Positions 1-9,813 of a stretch of DNA of 64,000 bases are shown in pieces (the first letter of the stretch is position 1; each line of letters opens with the position of its first letter). The stretch comes from Paguma larvata. Lineage: Eukaryota > Chordata > Mammalia > Carnivora > Viverridae. Below the pieces are notes generated by a model that saw nothing but the letters and a program-made list of their open reading frames with translations, did no database searches and was not told the DNA's origin. Position numbers and translations under genes: made by a program. Where the stretch lies: the NCBI GenBank assembly GCA_030068075.1, contig CM057839.1:18641167-18705166 (forward strand). The letters run 5' to 3'.

Positions 1-462
1 TTATTACTAAAATGGCAGACCTGAGTAGTCTTGACAGAGTGACATATTTGCCATTTGGCTCTTTACAGAAATAGTTTGCCAACTCTAATTTATCAAGAAA
101 GCTTAGATGGCTTGCATGATGGAGGAAGAGGTGTCCATTCAAGAGTGGAAGCTACACAGCCTCTTGAGACCTAGGCTTGAGAAATGCGCAAAGACATTCT
201 GACAAATTCTGTTAGTCAAAAGAAGTCACAGGGCCAGTCCAGATTCAAGGGATTTAGGAAATAGACTCCACCTCTTGATGGAAGGAACTAAAAAATAAAA
301 AGCGTGTGGCCATTTTTCGGTGTCTATCACAGTGAGGCCACAGTGGCATCCACCACAGAGGTTAGCCTTGCCCTTAGTTTTGCAAATGAGGGGGTTGAGA
401 GGCAGAGCGTGTTAAATAACACACAATTTGTTAGCAGAATGACTTACACTAGAATCTAAGTC
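1..462. other. unannotated AT-rich DNA
   Basis: I recognise no repeat, exon-like structure or motif cluster in this stretch. It is ordinary single-copy-looking mammalian DNA. Confidence 0.5.
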
Positions 463-476
463 TTCTGAATAATATT

Positions 477-700
477 CTTTAAAAAAATTGTTTTATGTTT
501 ATTTATTTTTGAGAGAGAGAGAGTGAGTGAGTCTGAGTGACGGAGGGGCAGAGAGAGAGACACACACACAGAATCTGAAGCAGTATCCAGGTTCTGAGCT
601 GTCAGCATGGAGCCTGACATCGGACTTGAAATCAAGAGCTGCGAGATCACGACCTGGGCCAAAGTTGGCTGTTTAACCAACTCAGCCACCCAGGAGTCCC
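477..700 (-). repeat. CanSINE (SINEC_Fc type), minus strand
   Basis: The T-rich tail is on the left, followed by a GA-rich block, the body, and the reversed tRNA-like head ending in AGCCACCCAGGAGTCCC. It is flanked by a perfect 14-bp target-site duplication, TTCTGAATAATATT, at 463-476 and 701-714. Intact duplications show that this is one complete retrotransposition event. Confidence 0.95.
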
Positions 701-714
701 TTCTGAATAATATT

Positions 715-1254
715 TTACTACTATTTGAGCTCTGCCATTGTGCTTTTACTAGATAGTTACCTACTGGAAGTAACTTTCATTGGCTATTGAATGTTATTCC
801 TCAGGACTTTTAATATGCTTGGTATGAAGTCTATTGCATACCAAAGAAAAATACAGTCAAGTCTTAACCATCCACTCAAATTTTGATTTTTTCCATTTTA
901 AATCAATCATACTGTAAAATACCAAATTGAGAGCTTTATTTTGTATGTGTTGTATCTAGGGCTATGACAAAAAAAGAAACAAAACAAAACAAACAAAAAA
1001 ACAAATGACACTCTGACCAAAGATTTAGTAGACAAACTTAAAACATAAAAATGAAAAATTAAACACTGAAGAACCTTATTGTCAGACCAACTACTTACCA
1101 TCAGTCTTACTAGGATATGTCATTAGAATAAATGTATAAAAATAAAAGTATGTGATATCCTAGATAATTCCAGAACATTATCTTTAAAACATTTTGTGAT
1201 TGAAAGTGCTACTATGTAAGATCTGGAGCACAGCATTTATAGACAGCACAATAA
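715..1254. other. unannotated AT-rich DNA
   Basis: No recognisable repeat or gene. There is an A-rich, imperfect CAAAA/AAACA stretch near 966-1010. Confidence 0.45.
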
Positions 1255-1432
1255 ATTCATAGGTTTATTAAGTATTTAACTATATCTAGTCAGTGTTCAA
1301 AATTCGAAGTTGTTTTAGAAACTCAACAAACCCGTAAGTACTATGATTATTTCCATTTTATAGATGATGAAACTGGGACGCAGAAGAGTCACACAGACAG
1401 TAATAGGATTTGAATCTGGGCAGCTGGAATCC
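1255..1432 (+). repeat. MIR element, plus strand
   Basis: It shows the MIR core order: a degenerate TTATTAAGTATTTAACTAT start, then CCATTTTATAGATGATGAAACTG, a CACACAG motif, and GGATTTGAATCTGGGCAG. Divergence is high, as expected for an old mammalian tRNA-derived SINE. Confidence 0.8.
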
Positions 1433-1442
1433 ATTACCTGTA

Positions 1443-1600
1443 CCGAGTAAAGGTCTGGTCTCAACAACATCACTTACCAGGTCTGTGACTTTGATTAAGT
1501 AACATAATTCACTAAGCCTCAGTTCCATAATTGAATAATGGCAATGATGACACCCCCTCTAGGAGTTGCTGAGATAAACCAGTGTGGGAGAATATGTGAA
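1443..1600 (-). repeat. MIR element, minus strand
   Basis: Read on the plus strand it follows the reversed MIR pattern: a GTGACTTTGATTAAGTAACA-like segment, CTAAGCCTCAGTTCC, AATAATGGCAATGATGACA and GAGTTGCTGAGAT. With the preceding plus-strand MIR it forms a head-to-head pair. Confidence 0.65.
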
Positions 1601-2198
1601 TGCCCTAAGCTTGAGTATGTAGGGGATACACAGGTAAATAAGGCATGTTTCTACTCTCTTCCAAGACCTTACAATTGACCTTGATTAGAGGTAACTACAA
1701 TTGGGTATCATAAATTTGACACTTCTCTGGAATTCAGTAACCAAGGGATGGAAATTTGGACTATTGTACTAATTTCTATGACGGCAGTGGGAATACAATT
1801 CTAAACCCTTCCTCTCCTCTTTTTGGCTTTTTATTGCTAGCTCAGAAACTCATACATGAACCTACCTCCCCAGATCCTGGATCTGTACACAGTCTTTGTC
1901 TCATATTGTTTTCAAGGTCAACAGTCTTCACTGATATTGTTTAGAGCAACTCATCTCTACAGTTTTCAACTCCAATTACTGGCAAATTCTACTTCATTTT
2001 CTTCTTTAAAAAATATTCATTAAATAGCTATGGTAAACAAAACATTGTGGTAGGACATGGGAAACAAAAAGCCAGCAAAATGCAGTCTGAGCCCTCAAAG
2101 AGCTTTACAATAAAAGTTAATGGTTTCCAACTTATTTATATTATAGACCTCCAACAACCACAGAAATGCCAGATTGAGTAACACAATTTACAAATTAA
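1601..2198. other. mostly unique DNA, possible old repeat at 2005-2115
   Basis: Most of this stretch is unremarkable. Bases 2005-2115 (ATTCATTAAATAGCTATGG, then GAGCCCTCAAAGAGC) resemble the widespread old mammalian ATTCATTCAACAAATATTTATTGAG-type repeat, but the copy is too decayed to classify. Confidence 0.35.
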
Positions 2199-2216
2199 AT
2201 GTATGGTTATTTTTTT

Positions 2217-2434
2217 TTAAATTTTTTTAACGTTTTTATTTTATTTTTGAGAGACATAGAGACAGAGCGTGAGCAAGGGAAGGGCAGAGAGAGAGGGAGA
2301 TACAGAATCTGAAGCAGGCTCCAGGCTCTGAGCTGTCAGCACAGAGCCTGATGCGGGGCTCGAACTCACAGACGGTGAGATCATGACCTGAGCTGAAGTC
2401 GGCCACTTAACCGACTGAGCCACCCAGGCGCCCC
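2217..2434 (-). repeat. CanSINE (SINEC_Fc type), minus strand; first of a same-site pair
   Basis: It has a T-rich tail, GAGAGACATAGAGACAGAG, the GGGCAGAGAGAGAGGGAGA block, the body and the head ending CACCCAGGCGCCCC. The flank ATGTATGGTTATTTTTT (2199-2215) is repeated at 2437-2453, between this copy and the next. The two insertions therefore share a target. Confidence 0.95.
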
Positions 2435-2456
2435 AGATGTATGGTTATTTTTTAAA

Positions 2457-2610
2457 TTTTTATTTATTTTGAGAGAGAGAGAGAATCCCAAGAATCCATG
2501 CTGTCAGTACAGAGTCTGACACGAGACTTGACCTCACAAACCCTGAGATCATGACGTGATCTGAAATCAAGAGTGGGATGCTTAACTGACTAAGCCACCC
2601 AGGTGCCCCA
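2457..2610 (-). repeat. older CanSINE, minus strand; second of a same-site pair
   Basis: This is a shorter, more diverged copy with the AGAGAATCCCAAG-type body rather than the Fc body. The head reads GACTAAGCCACCCAGGTGCCCC. A third target copy, ATGGATAATTATTTTTT, follows at 2611-2627 with a few mismatches, consistent with an older insertion date. Confidence 0.9.
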
Positions 2611-2630
2611 ATGGATAATTATTTTTTAAA

Positions 2631-3334
2631 TGTAGTGAGATAACTCTTATGACTTACAAAATAAAAATACATGAATGTATACTTATTGTTTGTCATGAAG
2701 TTTGTCAATCAGTATCATTAAGAAGGACAGTCCATCATGGGTCCTGAATATATTCCTGCATACTGCTGAGTGTGTCAGACTGCAAGACTTAACCATCTTC
2801 TAGTCCTGAGCCACTCCTGTAGCTAGTTATACAGGCAACTAGTAGATCAAGAGAAAAACACCCTGACTTCCTTATGACTCCATGTTCCCTAGAGGAAGGA
2901 GGACTAGCTGTTTGTTACTTGCAATGGTGTTTGTTGCTTACTTGAAAATAATGCTGGCCCTTGTCCCTGGGAATCTCACTTGTGAAGCAAACCCACTGCA
3001 TAGGTAACATCTCTCTGGACCTGGAACATTGCCCTGGTGAGACTTGGGACAAGGGCTAAGAACACATACATGCTGATGCTTATGCTGTTTCTTGTGCTAC
3101 CAGAATGAAAACGTCCTTTGTCTCTGGTCTAGGAGTCTCCAGTCTTTCGACAGCATCCATGTGGCAGTAATAGGCTAACTAATTAGCTTGTAAGTAGGTG
3201 AAAATCTTAGACCCTTCACTATTCCTGACAAATCTGGAGATTTTCAACATTTAGTTTTTAAAATGTTGAAATGATTTCTAGTACTCAACAGACTAAGAAT
3301 CATTGGTCTTAGATCTTAGGTAAATCAAATGGTA
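2631..3334. other. unannotated DNA
   Basis: No repeat family or exon-like signal is recognised. Base composition is slightly more balanced than the flanks around 2760-3170. Confidence 0.45.
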
Positions 3335-3920
3335 TTAATTAAAAGACTTATATGAGCTAATAAAGGGAGAAGCATTAAAGAAGAATAGGATGACCATGAA
3401 CAAAGGTGTGGTGTGCAGTAAGAGACAAAGGTACGGAGTAAAAGAAATGACAAAAGAGTATAGTATCAATACAAAAAATTTGAGAATGCTGAAAGAATCA
3501 TCTGGGGTCACACTTTGGACCACAATGAATGTCAGGCATTGGAAAGCCCTTGGAGCTTTTCTAGCAAGAAAATGACATGATTAGTTTTTCTCTAGGAAAA
3601 TTAGTATTTCAGTAGGGAGAAGATAGAGGAGACTGAAAATGGGAGACTAATTAGGAAGGTTTGAAAATCGTTTCAGTGCAAATTCTAAACTACTAGTGCA
3701 AAAGGAATAACAAAAGGTAGACAGATTTAGATGTTCTGTGAAGAAAGATGGGATGGGTTTCTACCTGGTTAACTTTATAAAGCGGTTGAGGAAGAAAGAG
3801 TAAAACAAGACTAACATTTTTAGCCTGGGAGCAGGAGATAGTGACAGCACCGGAAAAATACAAAGAACTACAAAGGAGATTCTGAGGTGAAGGGAAGATA
3901 TTGGGTTCGCTTTTATCTAG
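3335..3920 (+). repeat. possible very old interspersed repeat, unclassified
   Basis: Phrases such as GGAAAGCCCTTGGAGCTTTT, AGCAAGAAAATGACATGATTAG and GAGACTAATTAGGAAGG resemble a widespread decayed mammalian repeat (usual form: GCCATTGGAGGGTTTTGAGCAG, then TGACATGATC). I cannot name the family. The opposing short open frames here have no coding support. Confidence 0.35.
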
Positions 3921-3955
3921 TGTTGATTTGAAGTAGCCTATGCAATCAGCCTACC

Positions 3956-4020
3956 TTCCTTTCTTTCTCTCTCCTTTACTCCCTCCTTCCCTTTCTTCTT
4001 TCCATCTATCCATCCATCCG
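3956..4020. repeat. pyrimidine-rich low-complexity tract
   Basis: This is a run of mixed CT units (TTCCTTTCTTTCTCTCTCC and similar) ending in three imperfect ATCC units. It is a polypyrimidine/polypurine tract with no gene context. Confidence 0.85.
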
Positions 4021-4394
4021 TTGCCAAACACTTGATTGTTATCTTTTCTTGAGAACAGAAATATAAATAAGTCGCAATCTAAAAAAGTAAAAACGTACAT
4101 TTAAAATTTCAGTATGATGTGATGAGCTACTTAGTAAAAGTTAATATTTGCTATAAATGCAGAAAAGGAAGAGCTAACTCCAATGGAGTTGGGTACTAAA
4201 TTGCGAGTAGGAGCTTATGAGGATGAAAAGGCCTGCGTAAAAATTGAACATCTGAAGAGAGGGAACAGAAAATAATACACACAGTACAACCAGGTAGAAA
4301 CAAACGTCCAAGAGGCTGCCAATGAAAGACTAGAGAAATAGCTAGAAATGTCATTCTATAAGATTTTACTAGTTTCTATTTGAACATAATGATT

Positions 4395-4580
4395 AGAACT
4401 TAAATTTACTACGTGCTTACTATGTAACAGGCTCCTTTTGTTTAAATCATTTTATATGCATTAATCTTCATAATACTCAAAACAGTGATACAGTGTGTAA
4501 GATGAGCAAACTGAGACCAGAAACCTGAACAAGGTCATGGAGCTTATGAAATGTGGTGTCAGGATTTGAATACGCTGAGG
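4395..4580 (+). repeat. MIR element, plus strand
   Basis: The order is ACGTGCTTACTATGTAACAGGC, TTATATGCATTAATCTTCATAAT, GATGAGCAAACTGAGACCAG, AAGGTCATGGAGCTTA and GGATTTGAATACGC. This is a nearly complete but diverged MIR. Confidence 0.8.
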
Positions 4581-4841
4581 GCCAGGATGCCATTTATCTC
4601 ACGATCTACATGGGGTTGTGTACAGTGGCCCCAAACCATCCAAACCTTGTTCCAGAATTGCTCTTAGTCATTATGTTATATTTTATCATATTATTAAACT
4701 GAAGAAAGCCTCTGTGTATCACTGAAACATACAGAGCTGAAGGGATGAATCTGTAGATTTTTCCAGGGCGTATAATAGATTATCAAAGGGATATGTACCA
4801 ACAACAAGAATTAAGAAGATTAGGGACCACTCACTACACAG

Positions 4842-4952
4842 ATGGTCAACTTTAATCACTGGATGGATATCTCTATTATTTGAGGGTGAAAATGGTCACA
4901 AATGGCCAACTTTAATCGCCGGATGGATATCTGTATAGTTTGAGGGTGAAAA
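4842..4952. repeat. two-copy tandem duplication, 60-bp period
   Basis: Bases 4842-4893 recur at 4902-4952 with a period of exactly 60. GGATGGATATCT and TTGAGGGTGAAAA are conserved in both units. The copies differ at a handful of positions, so the duplication is not recent. It lies outside any repeat I recognise. Confidence 0.9.
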
Positions 4953-5863
4953 ATCAAGGCAACAAGAGGGAATTTTCCCAAAACATGGACAATCATTACT
5001 TCGGTAAAACTTTAAAGTTCACTTCAGTTTGTGGTAAATGACCTATACTTTTCAAATGACCTCTACTTTGTTTTTTGTCTTTCATGAAATCTAGAGAGAG
5101 AATGGGACTTCACAGTCCCTAATGCCAATACGAGTCACTAACCTGAACAGGTAGAAAATCAGCACAAGTGGGTTTCCCCTCCCTTTATTCTTTCTCATAT
5201 TTCCATCTTATTTTTGAAGATGTTTTGTAGAATGCAATGATGATTTTTTTCCTTGAGTGTCTATTTTCAATAATCCAACCACAAAATGAGAAGAACCTCA
5301 AAAGCTAAAAGCATTAGCTTGCAAGTTTGCAAGTTTTTTTTGTTTTGTTTTGTTTTGTTTTCACCCTTCACATTAAGCCTGTGATAAAAGGCGCACTGGA
5401 GGGCTGTGTTCCGTGCCTAAAGTGAATGCTTTAAATTTAATGATATAATCAAAATCATTTTTCCCTAGTAACCACTATTGTGCTCATTTGAGTGGATTCC
5501 AGGGCAGTTGTTTTTCCTTTCACATTAGGCTTTGTGTATAAATATAAGTGAGATGGCTTAGTTCATGTATAACAAGTATCCAGCTAATAATTTACTTTGC
5601 CTGTTATTTATCTCTGTCAGGATGAATGCCTGCCTCTCTCCCGTTCTTGGTTCCTAGGCATTATTCTAATAATGTTAGTTCTGCATTTTGAGAATTCCAC
5701 ATGGAGCTGCTAAAAATTGCTTAGAAGTACTTCATACCAGAAGGTTAAATCTCAAAGAATTTTGGTCTTGCATCTAGTAAGCTAAATTGCTCCCGGCAAC
5801 ATTATATTAATTAATGTCAGGTCAAGCTATTTCCTTTCCTTTGTGCTCAATTCCAAGTACCCC
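4953..5863. other. unannotated DNA with a GTTTT microsatellite
   Basis: There is nothing gene-like here. A (GTTTT)n tract lies at about 5334-5361, next to a small direct repeat of TTGCAAGTT. Confidence 0.5.
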
Positions 5864-5937
5864 AGCAAGTGATTTCAGCCGAGTCAACCACAAAGTGATT
5901 TGAACAGTCGAGGTTGACTGTACTCAAATCACTTGCT
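5864..5937. repeat. compact inverted repeat (hairpin-forming, 74 nt)
   Basis: The arm at 5864-5889 pairs with 5912-5937 over 26 positions with about four mismatches, leaving a 22-nt loop. The loop holds another copy of the arm motif, AAGTGATTTGA plus ACAGTC (5893-5909). That copy can pair with 5916-5934 as a 17-bp stem with a 2-nt bulge and a 6-nt loop. I do not recognise a MITE or a known microRNA. Expression is untested. Confidence 0.85.
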
Positions 5938-6838
5938 ATTCTGAAAATAGCTACTTAGTTACAGATTTGACAATATTTTATTACTTTTTAGAATCACTTT
6001 TAACAGTAAAACCACTTCTTTAAAAAAAAACTGGTTTGGAACTGCATAGATGCCATATTTTCCTCTTTTCTCTAGACACGTGTGTAAATGCTGTAAGGTG
6101 GAATTAGTCTATATCTAGAGAATGTTCTAGCCCTGGAAGATTTTCTGCCCTTTGCAAGCAGTGACTATAATTTTCTTGTCAGCCTTAGCTGGGCAGCAAG
6201 GGAGAAGAGCTGGAGGCAAGGTGGGGGGAGATGGTAGGTGGGTAACCCATGGCACGCTCACAGCCCACCGAGGCACCCTTTCTTCTAGCCCTGAAGTTCT
6301 GCCCAGTGTGACACTCAAGCTGTCCTTCCATATGTCCCATGGGCTCTTGGTGGAGCCATGCTTCAGGCCACTCAGTGGGAGCCAGTCCATGTCAGGCTGG
6401 TCAGCCAATCAGTCTCATTAAGAGAATATCATTAACCAAGATTCTGATGATAAAAATGCAGTAATACATAGAATACTTGAAATTTAAGTAAAGATGAAAT
6501 AAACATGTAAAAAAACCAGAGGTGCTTTTAAGGAGGAGTCAAGATTCTTTAAACTACAAATATACAAATTACAATGAATAATTTTTCCTTTTTATCTCTA
6601 ATATCCCAGCTAACATTTGTTAATCCAAGATCAGCCAATACGTATGTTCAGAAATAATTTTCAATCAAGTATTGGGAAATCATCCAGGGGAGTTAAAAAT
6701 GGAAAAAACGCATTTACATTAATACATATCTGTGAACCTGCACACAGACCATGCTTCTCTCTATGCATCCACTACTTTGTTTTACCTTCATACTTTTGGC
6801 TTTTCTTAACTTCTGAATTTTCTTTTGGTATATTTCTT
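5938..6838. other. unannotated DNA
   Basis: Bases 6120-6420 are richer in GC than the surroundings and carry overlapping open frames on both strands. They lack codon structure, splice signals or any recognisable motif, so no gene is called. Confidence 0.45.
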
Positions 6839-7057
6839 TTTTTTAAATTTTTTTGATGTTTATTTATTTTTGAGACAGAGAGAGACAGAGCATGAGTAGG
6901 GGAGGGGCAGAGAGAGAGGGAGACACAGAATGGGAAGCAGGCTCCAGGCTTTGAGCCATCAGCACAGAGCCTGACGCGGGGCTTGAACTCAAAGACCGCG
7001 AGATCATGACCTGAGCCGATGTTGGACGCTCAACCGACTGAGCCACCCAGGCGCCCC
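6839..7057 (-). repeat. CanSINE (SINEC_Fc type), minus strand
   Basis: A near-consensus cat SINE, with the head CCGACTGAGCCACCCAGG followed by CGCCCC. A perfect 18-bp target-site duplication, TCTTTTGGTATATTTCTT, lies at 6821-6838 and 7058-7075. The undecayed duplication and body suggest one of the younger copies here. Confidence 0.97.
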
Positions 7058-7310
7058 TCTTTTGGTATATTTCTTAAGAAATGTTGTATCCAAAGGAAGA
7101 AATGTTTTATCGATACAGTTTTCAAAAAGAAGAGGGGAAAAATCTGAAAAACGAAAAAGATTTAAATTGAAACCAGATCAGATACTGATTATATCAACAT
7201 GATTTTACTGTTGCTACTTTGCGATCTTTTGTCTTATCCACTGTGGGAGGTATAATGAAACCAGTTTTAAAATGAGCCTGAATACCAAGGTGCCTGAAGC
7301 TGGACTGTAA

Positions 7311-7553
7311 TTTTTTTTTTTTTTTTGACGTCTTATTTGGTTTTGAGAGATAGAGATAGAGATATATATATAGAGAGAGAGAGAGGAGAGAGAGAGAGAC
7401 TGAGTATGAGAGAGAGGGAGACACAGAATCTGAAGCAGGCTCCAGGCTCTGAGCTGTCAGCCCAGACACTGACGGCGGGCTCAGACTCACGAAACATGAG
7501 ATCATGACTTGAACTGAGTTGGACACTTAATGGACTGAGCCACCCAGGTGCTA
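7311..7553 (-). repeat. CanSINE (SINEC_Fc type), minus strand, with internal GA/TA expansion
   Basis: A poly-T tail leads into an expanded GAGATAGAGATA / TATATATA / GAGAGAGA stretch at about 7345-7401. The standard body and a head ending GAGCCACCCAGGTGCTAC follow. Diverged target duplications, GGACTGTAATTTTT and AGACTGCAATTTTA, flank it. Confidence 0.92.
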
Positions 7554-7733
7554 CCAGACTGCAATTTTAAAGAGACTGAGCCCTCCTTGCTTTCTAGAAT
7601 TTATCTCAAAATGATTGATAAAGTTAATAGTTCCTAGTTGATAAGACAATTTGTGCTGCCATTTCTGTTAGCAATTTTGGAGGACAGCACTAGGATATAT
7701 TCAGTCCAAACTAAATTTGGATTTCTCCATTGG

Positions 7734-7748
7734 GCATTAGATGGCAGT
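7734..7748 (+). promoter_or_regulatory. CTCF-like motif, plus orientation (13 of 15 consensus positions)
   Basis: GCATTAGATGGCAGT matches 13 of 15 positions of the degenerate CTCF core CCASYAGRKGGCRSY. The same 15-mer occurs at 35046. This is motif evidence only, with no evidence of binding. Confidence 0.35.
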
Positions 7749-8164
7749 ATTAATCAAGACATTCACAGTTGACTTATGTTGCAGCTACTTCTAAAGATAC
7801 GCATAATTCTCCCAAGAACGTTTCATGAACTGGTTATTTATTCTGCATTTTTTTTTCTTTTGCAAAGGGAATGCATAAAATATACTGCAGGTCTGGTTTT
7901 GTAAACTTTTGCCTCTTGTATTTACTTTTGTTTTCATGAAGTTGCTAAAAGACAATCGACTTTATTTCTGGTTGGTTATTTCTAGTGTTAAGTGCCCAAA
8001 ATGTTTCTTTTGCCAGTTTTAAATAGTATTTCTCTTCTTGTGGATAAAACTGCATAAATGTCAATGATTAAAATTTCAAAGTTAGAGAATGACCAATTTG
8101 TAACAGTCATGTGTGATCTCATTTAAAAAGGACCATTTGAAAGGGAGTGGAGCACCACCTCTGA
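7749..8164. other. unannotated AT-rich DNA
   Basis: No repeat or exon-like structure is recognised. Confidence 0.45.
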
Positions 8165-8345
8165 GCAGAATCCCTGCTCAGCTCCTTGCTAGCTGTGTCC
8201 ATGGGTACCTATTAACCCTTCTGGGCCTAAAATTCCTCACCTATAAAATGGTGATAATACTAGTTTCTGTCTCATAGTCTTGCTATTGAGGGTTAAGTGG
8301 ATGCTTATATGTAAAATACTTAGACCAATTCATGGCATATAGAAA
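8165..8345 (-). repeat. MIR element, minus strand
   Basis: The reversed MIR core is clear: AGCTGTGTCCATGGG, ATTAACCCTTCTGGGCC, CTCACCTATAAAATGGTGATAAT, then GTTAAGTGGATGCTTATATGTAAAATACTTAGA in degenerate form. Confidence 0.8.
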
Positions 8346-8455
8346 GGATTATGTGTTTGCTAGTCAGGATTTGGGAGATACTATTGTGTCTGTAATCATA
8401 AACCCCGTAAAGGGTGTTTTTATAAAATCGGTCTATTTCTTTTTTCCGGTCTCAG

Positions 8456-8790
8456 GTGTTTTACAGTACACAAAATATCAGGAATGAAATTCATAAAAAG
8501 CGAGCTCTCTCGGCTGCTGTCGTCAGGCAGGTTGATGTTCAATGGAGCCAAACAGGAGTCATCACCGTTTACATGCGACACAATGGGGTATTCTTTTTCA
8601 CAAGACCAAACTCAGAGGTGATTCTTCCTACTGGAAATGTCATGGAATCCGGTCCCCCTGGCCCCTGCAGCAGAGCAGAGCAAGGACGCAGATCTGGCAG
8701 TGCGGCAAGGTGTCCGGGCGCAGTCCTCAGAGAGGACCTGGCAGCTAGCTGCAGGATGCACATATGCAGAGAGAAGCCATTTTCGGGGAC
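8456..8790 (+). other. candidate spliced exon (possibly non-coding)
   Basis: A pyrimidine tract ending CCGGTCTCAG (AG at 8454-8455) precedes this 335-bp segment, and a consensus donor GTGAGT follows at 8791-8796. The segment is clearly GC-richer than its surroundings and free of recognised repeats. One frame stays open throughout but has no ATG near its start, and I recognise no domain in it. It could be a lncRNA exon, a coding exon of an unknown gene, or chance. No partner exon was found nearby. Confidence 0.25.
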
Positions 8791-9117
8791 GTGAGTAATC
8801 CTTGGCAGGCATTCAGAGGGGCACTTTGGAGGAGAGTCTGAAGATCATTTACCAGGCTAGACAAAGACTTGGATGTTGAAACGTGAACTTTTGAGATACT
8901 GCGGATAACATTTGAGAATTCTCATCCCTGGTGCTGGGAGGCATCCGACCCCCATGAAGGGCAGAGTAAGAACACTGTGAGTCTCTGAGGACGGTAAGCA
9001 GAGCCCGGAGATCAGAATGGACTGTAGATCTGATGCTTAGCATCAAACACAGCTAATGGTTCCTACAATTTCTCAGAGAGGAAAAAGTGTATTTTCCATG
9101 ACATGGTGATAAAAAAA

Positions 9118-9280
9118 AATAATAGCTAACATTTTAAAAGCTAGGTACATGCCAAACACTTTATTTGTCTACATCCAATCCACGATAATGTAAAGTGCTC
9201 TTTCCTATTATGCTCCTCAGAAGAAAACTGAAGCTAAGAGATGTTAAGTAACTTGCCTAAGGTAATTCAGGGTCAGTGCA
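9118..9280 (+). repeat. MIR element, plus strand
   Basis: It shows AGCTAACATTTTAAAAGC, ATGCCAAACACTTTA, GAAAACTGAAGCTAAGAGATG, TTAAGTAACTTGCCTAAGG and AATTCAGGGTCAGTGC in MIR order. Confidence 0.8.
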
Positions 9281-9393
9281 TAAGTTAACTGATCAGCAAA
9301 ACAGAATATAAATAAGTCTTGACCATATCAGTCTTTCTTCATTAAGTTTTTTCTTGTTTTATAAAGTTCTAAGTTGGAGAACCCTTCTAGGTA

Positions 9394-9594
9394 ATGTTTT
9401 TAACGTTTTGTTTATTAATTTAGAGGAGAGAGAGAGCACAAACAGGGGTGAGGTAGAGAGAGAGGGAGAGAGAGAATCCCTAGCAGGTTCCATATCATCA
9501 GTGCAGAGCTCGACGTGGGACTAAAACCATGAAATCATGACCCGAGCAGAAATCAAGAGTCCAACACTTAATGGACAAAGCCACTCAGGCATCC
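9394..9594 (-). repeat. older CanSINE, minus strand
   Basis: A diverged copy with the AGAGAATCCCTAGCAGG-type body. The head is decayed to ACAAAGCCACTCAGGCATCC. Flanking CTAGGTA at 9387-9393 and again at 9595 is the remnant target duplication. Confidence 0.9.
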
Positions 9595-9784
9595 CTAGGT
9601 ATTTTTTTTAAATACTTTTGGATTGATGCAGATAGAGTTGGGAGTGAAAGGATTTTACCTAATGATCTCAGTAAAGGTTCTGGGCTCCAAGACAGGCAAA
9701 CAAAGTATGTAGCCTTCTTTATAGAATGTTGTCTTAATAGGACTTACCATGGTGTGGGTATGCTACCTGTATATGTGTCTGTAG

Positions 9785-9813
9785 GCACACACACACACAT
9801 GCACACACACATA
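9785..9813. repeat. CA microsatellite
   Basis: Two CA runs are broken by a single TG (CACACACATGCACACACACA) and followed by TA-rich DNA. Confidence 0.9.

Noticed and set aside
2241..2423. Recurrent small open frame (MAQSVKWPTSAQVMIS and similar) also seen at 6864, 20189, 41750 and elsewhere
   Set aside because: It is the translation of the CanSINE head and body read in one fixed frame. It recurs only because the SINE recurs, and it varies with each copy.
4842..4952. CRISPR-like repeat array
   Set aside because: There are only two diverged copies with no spacer structure, in a mammalian genome. It is a simple tandem duplication.
6127..6421. Opposing open frames of about 90 codons in a GC-richer patch
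   Set aside because: The frames overlap on both strands with no domain or splice signals; local composition explains them.
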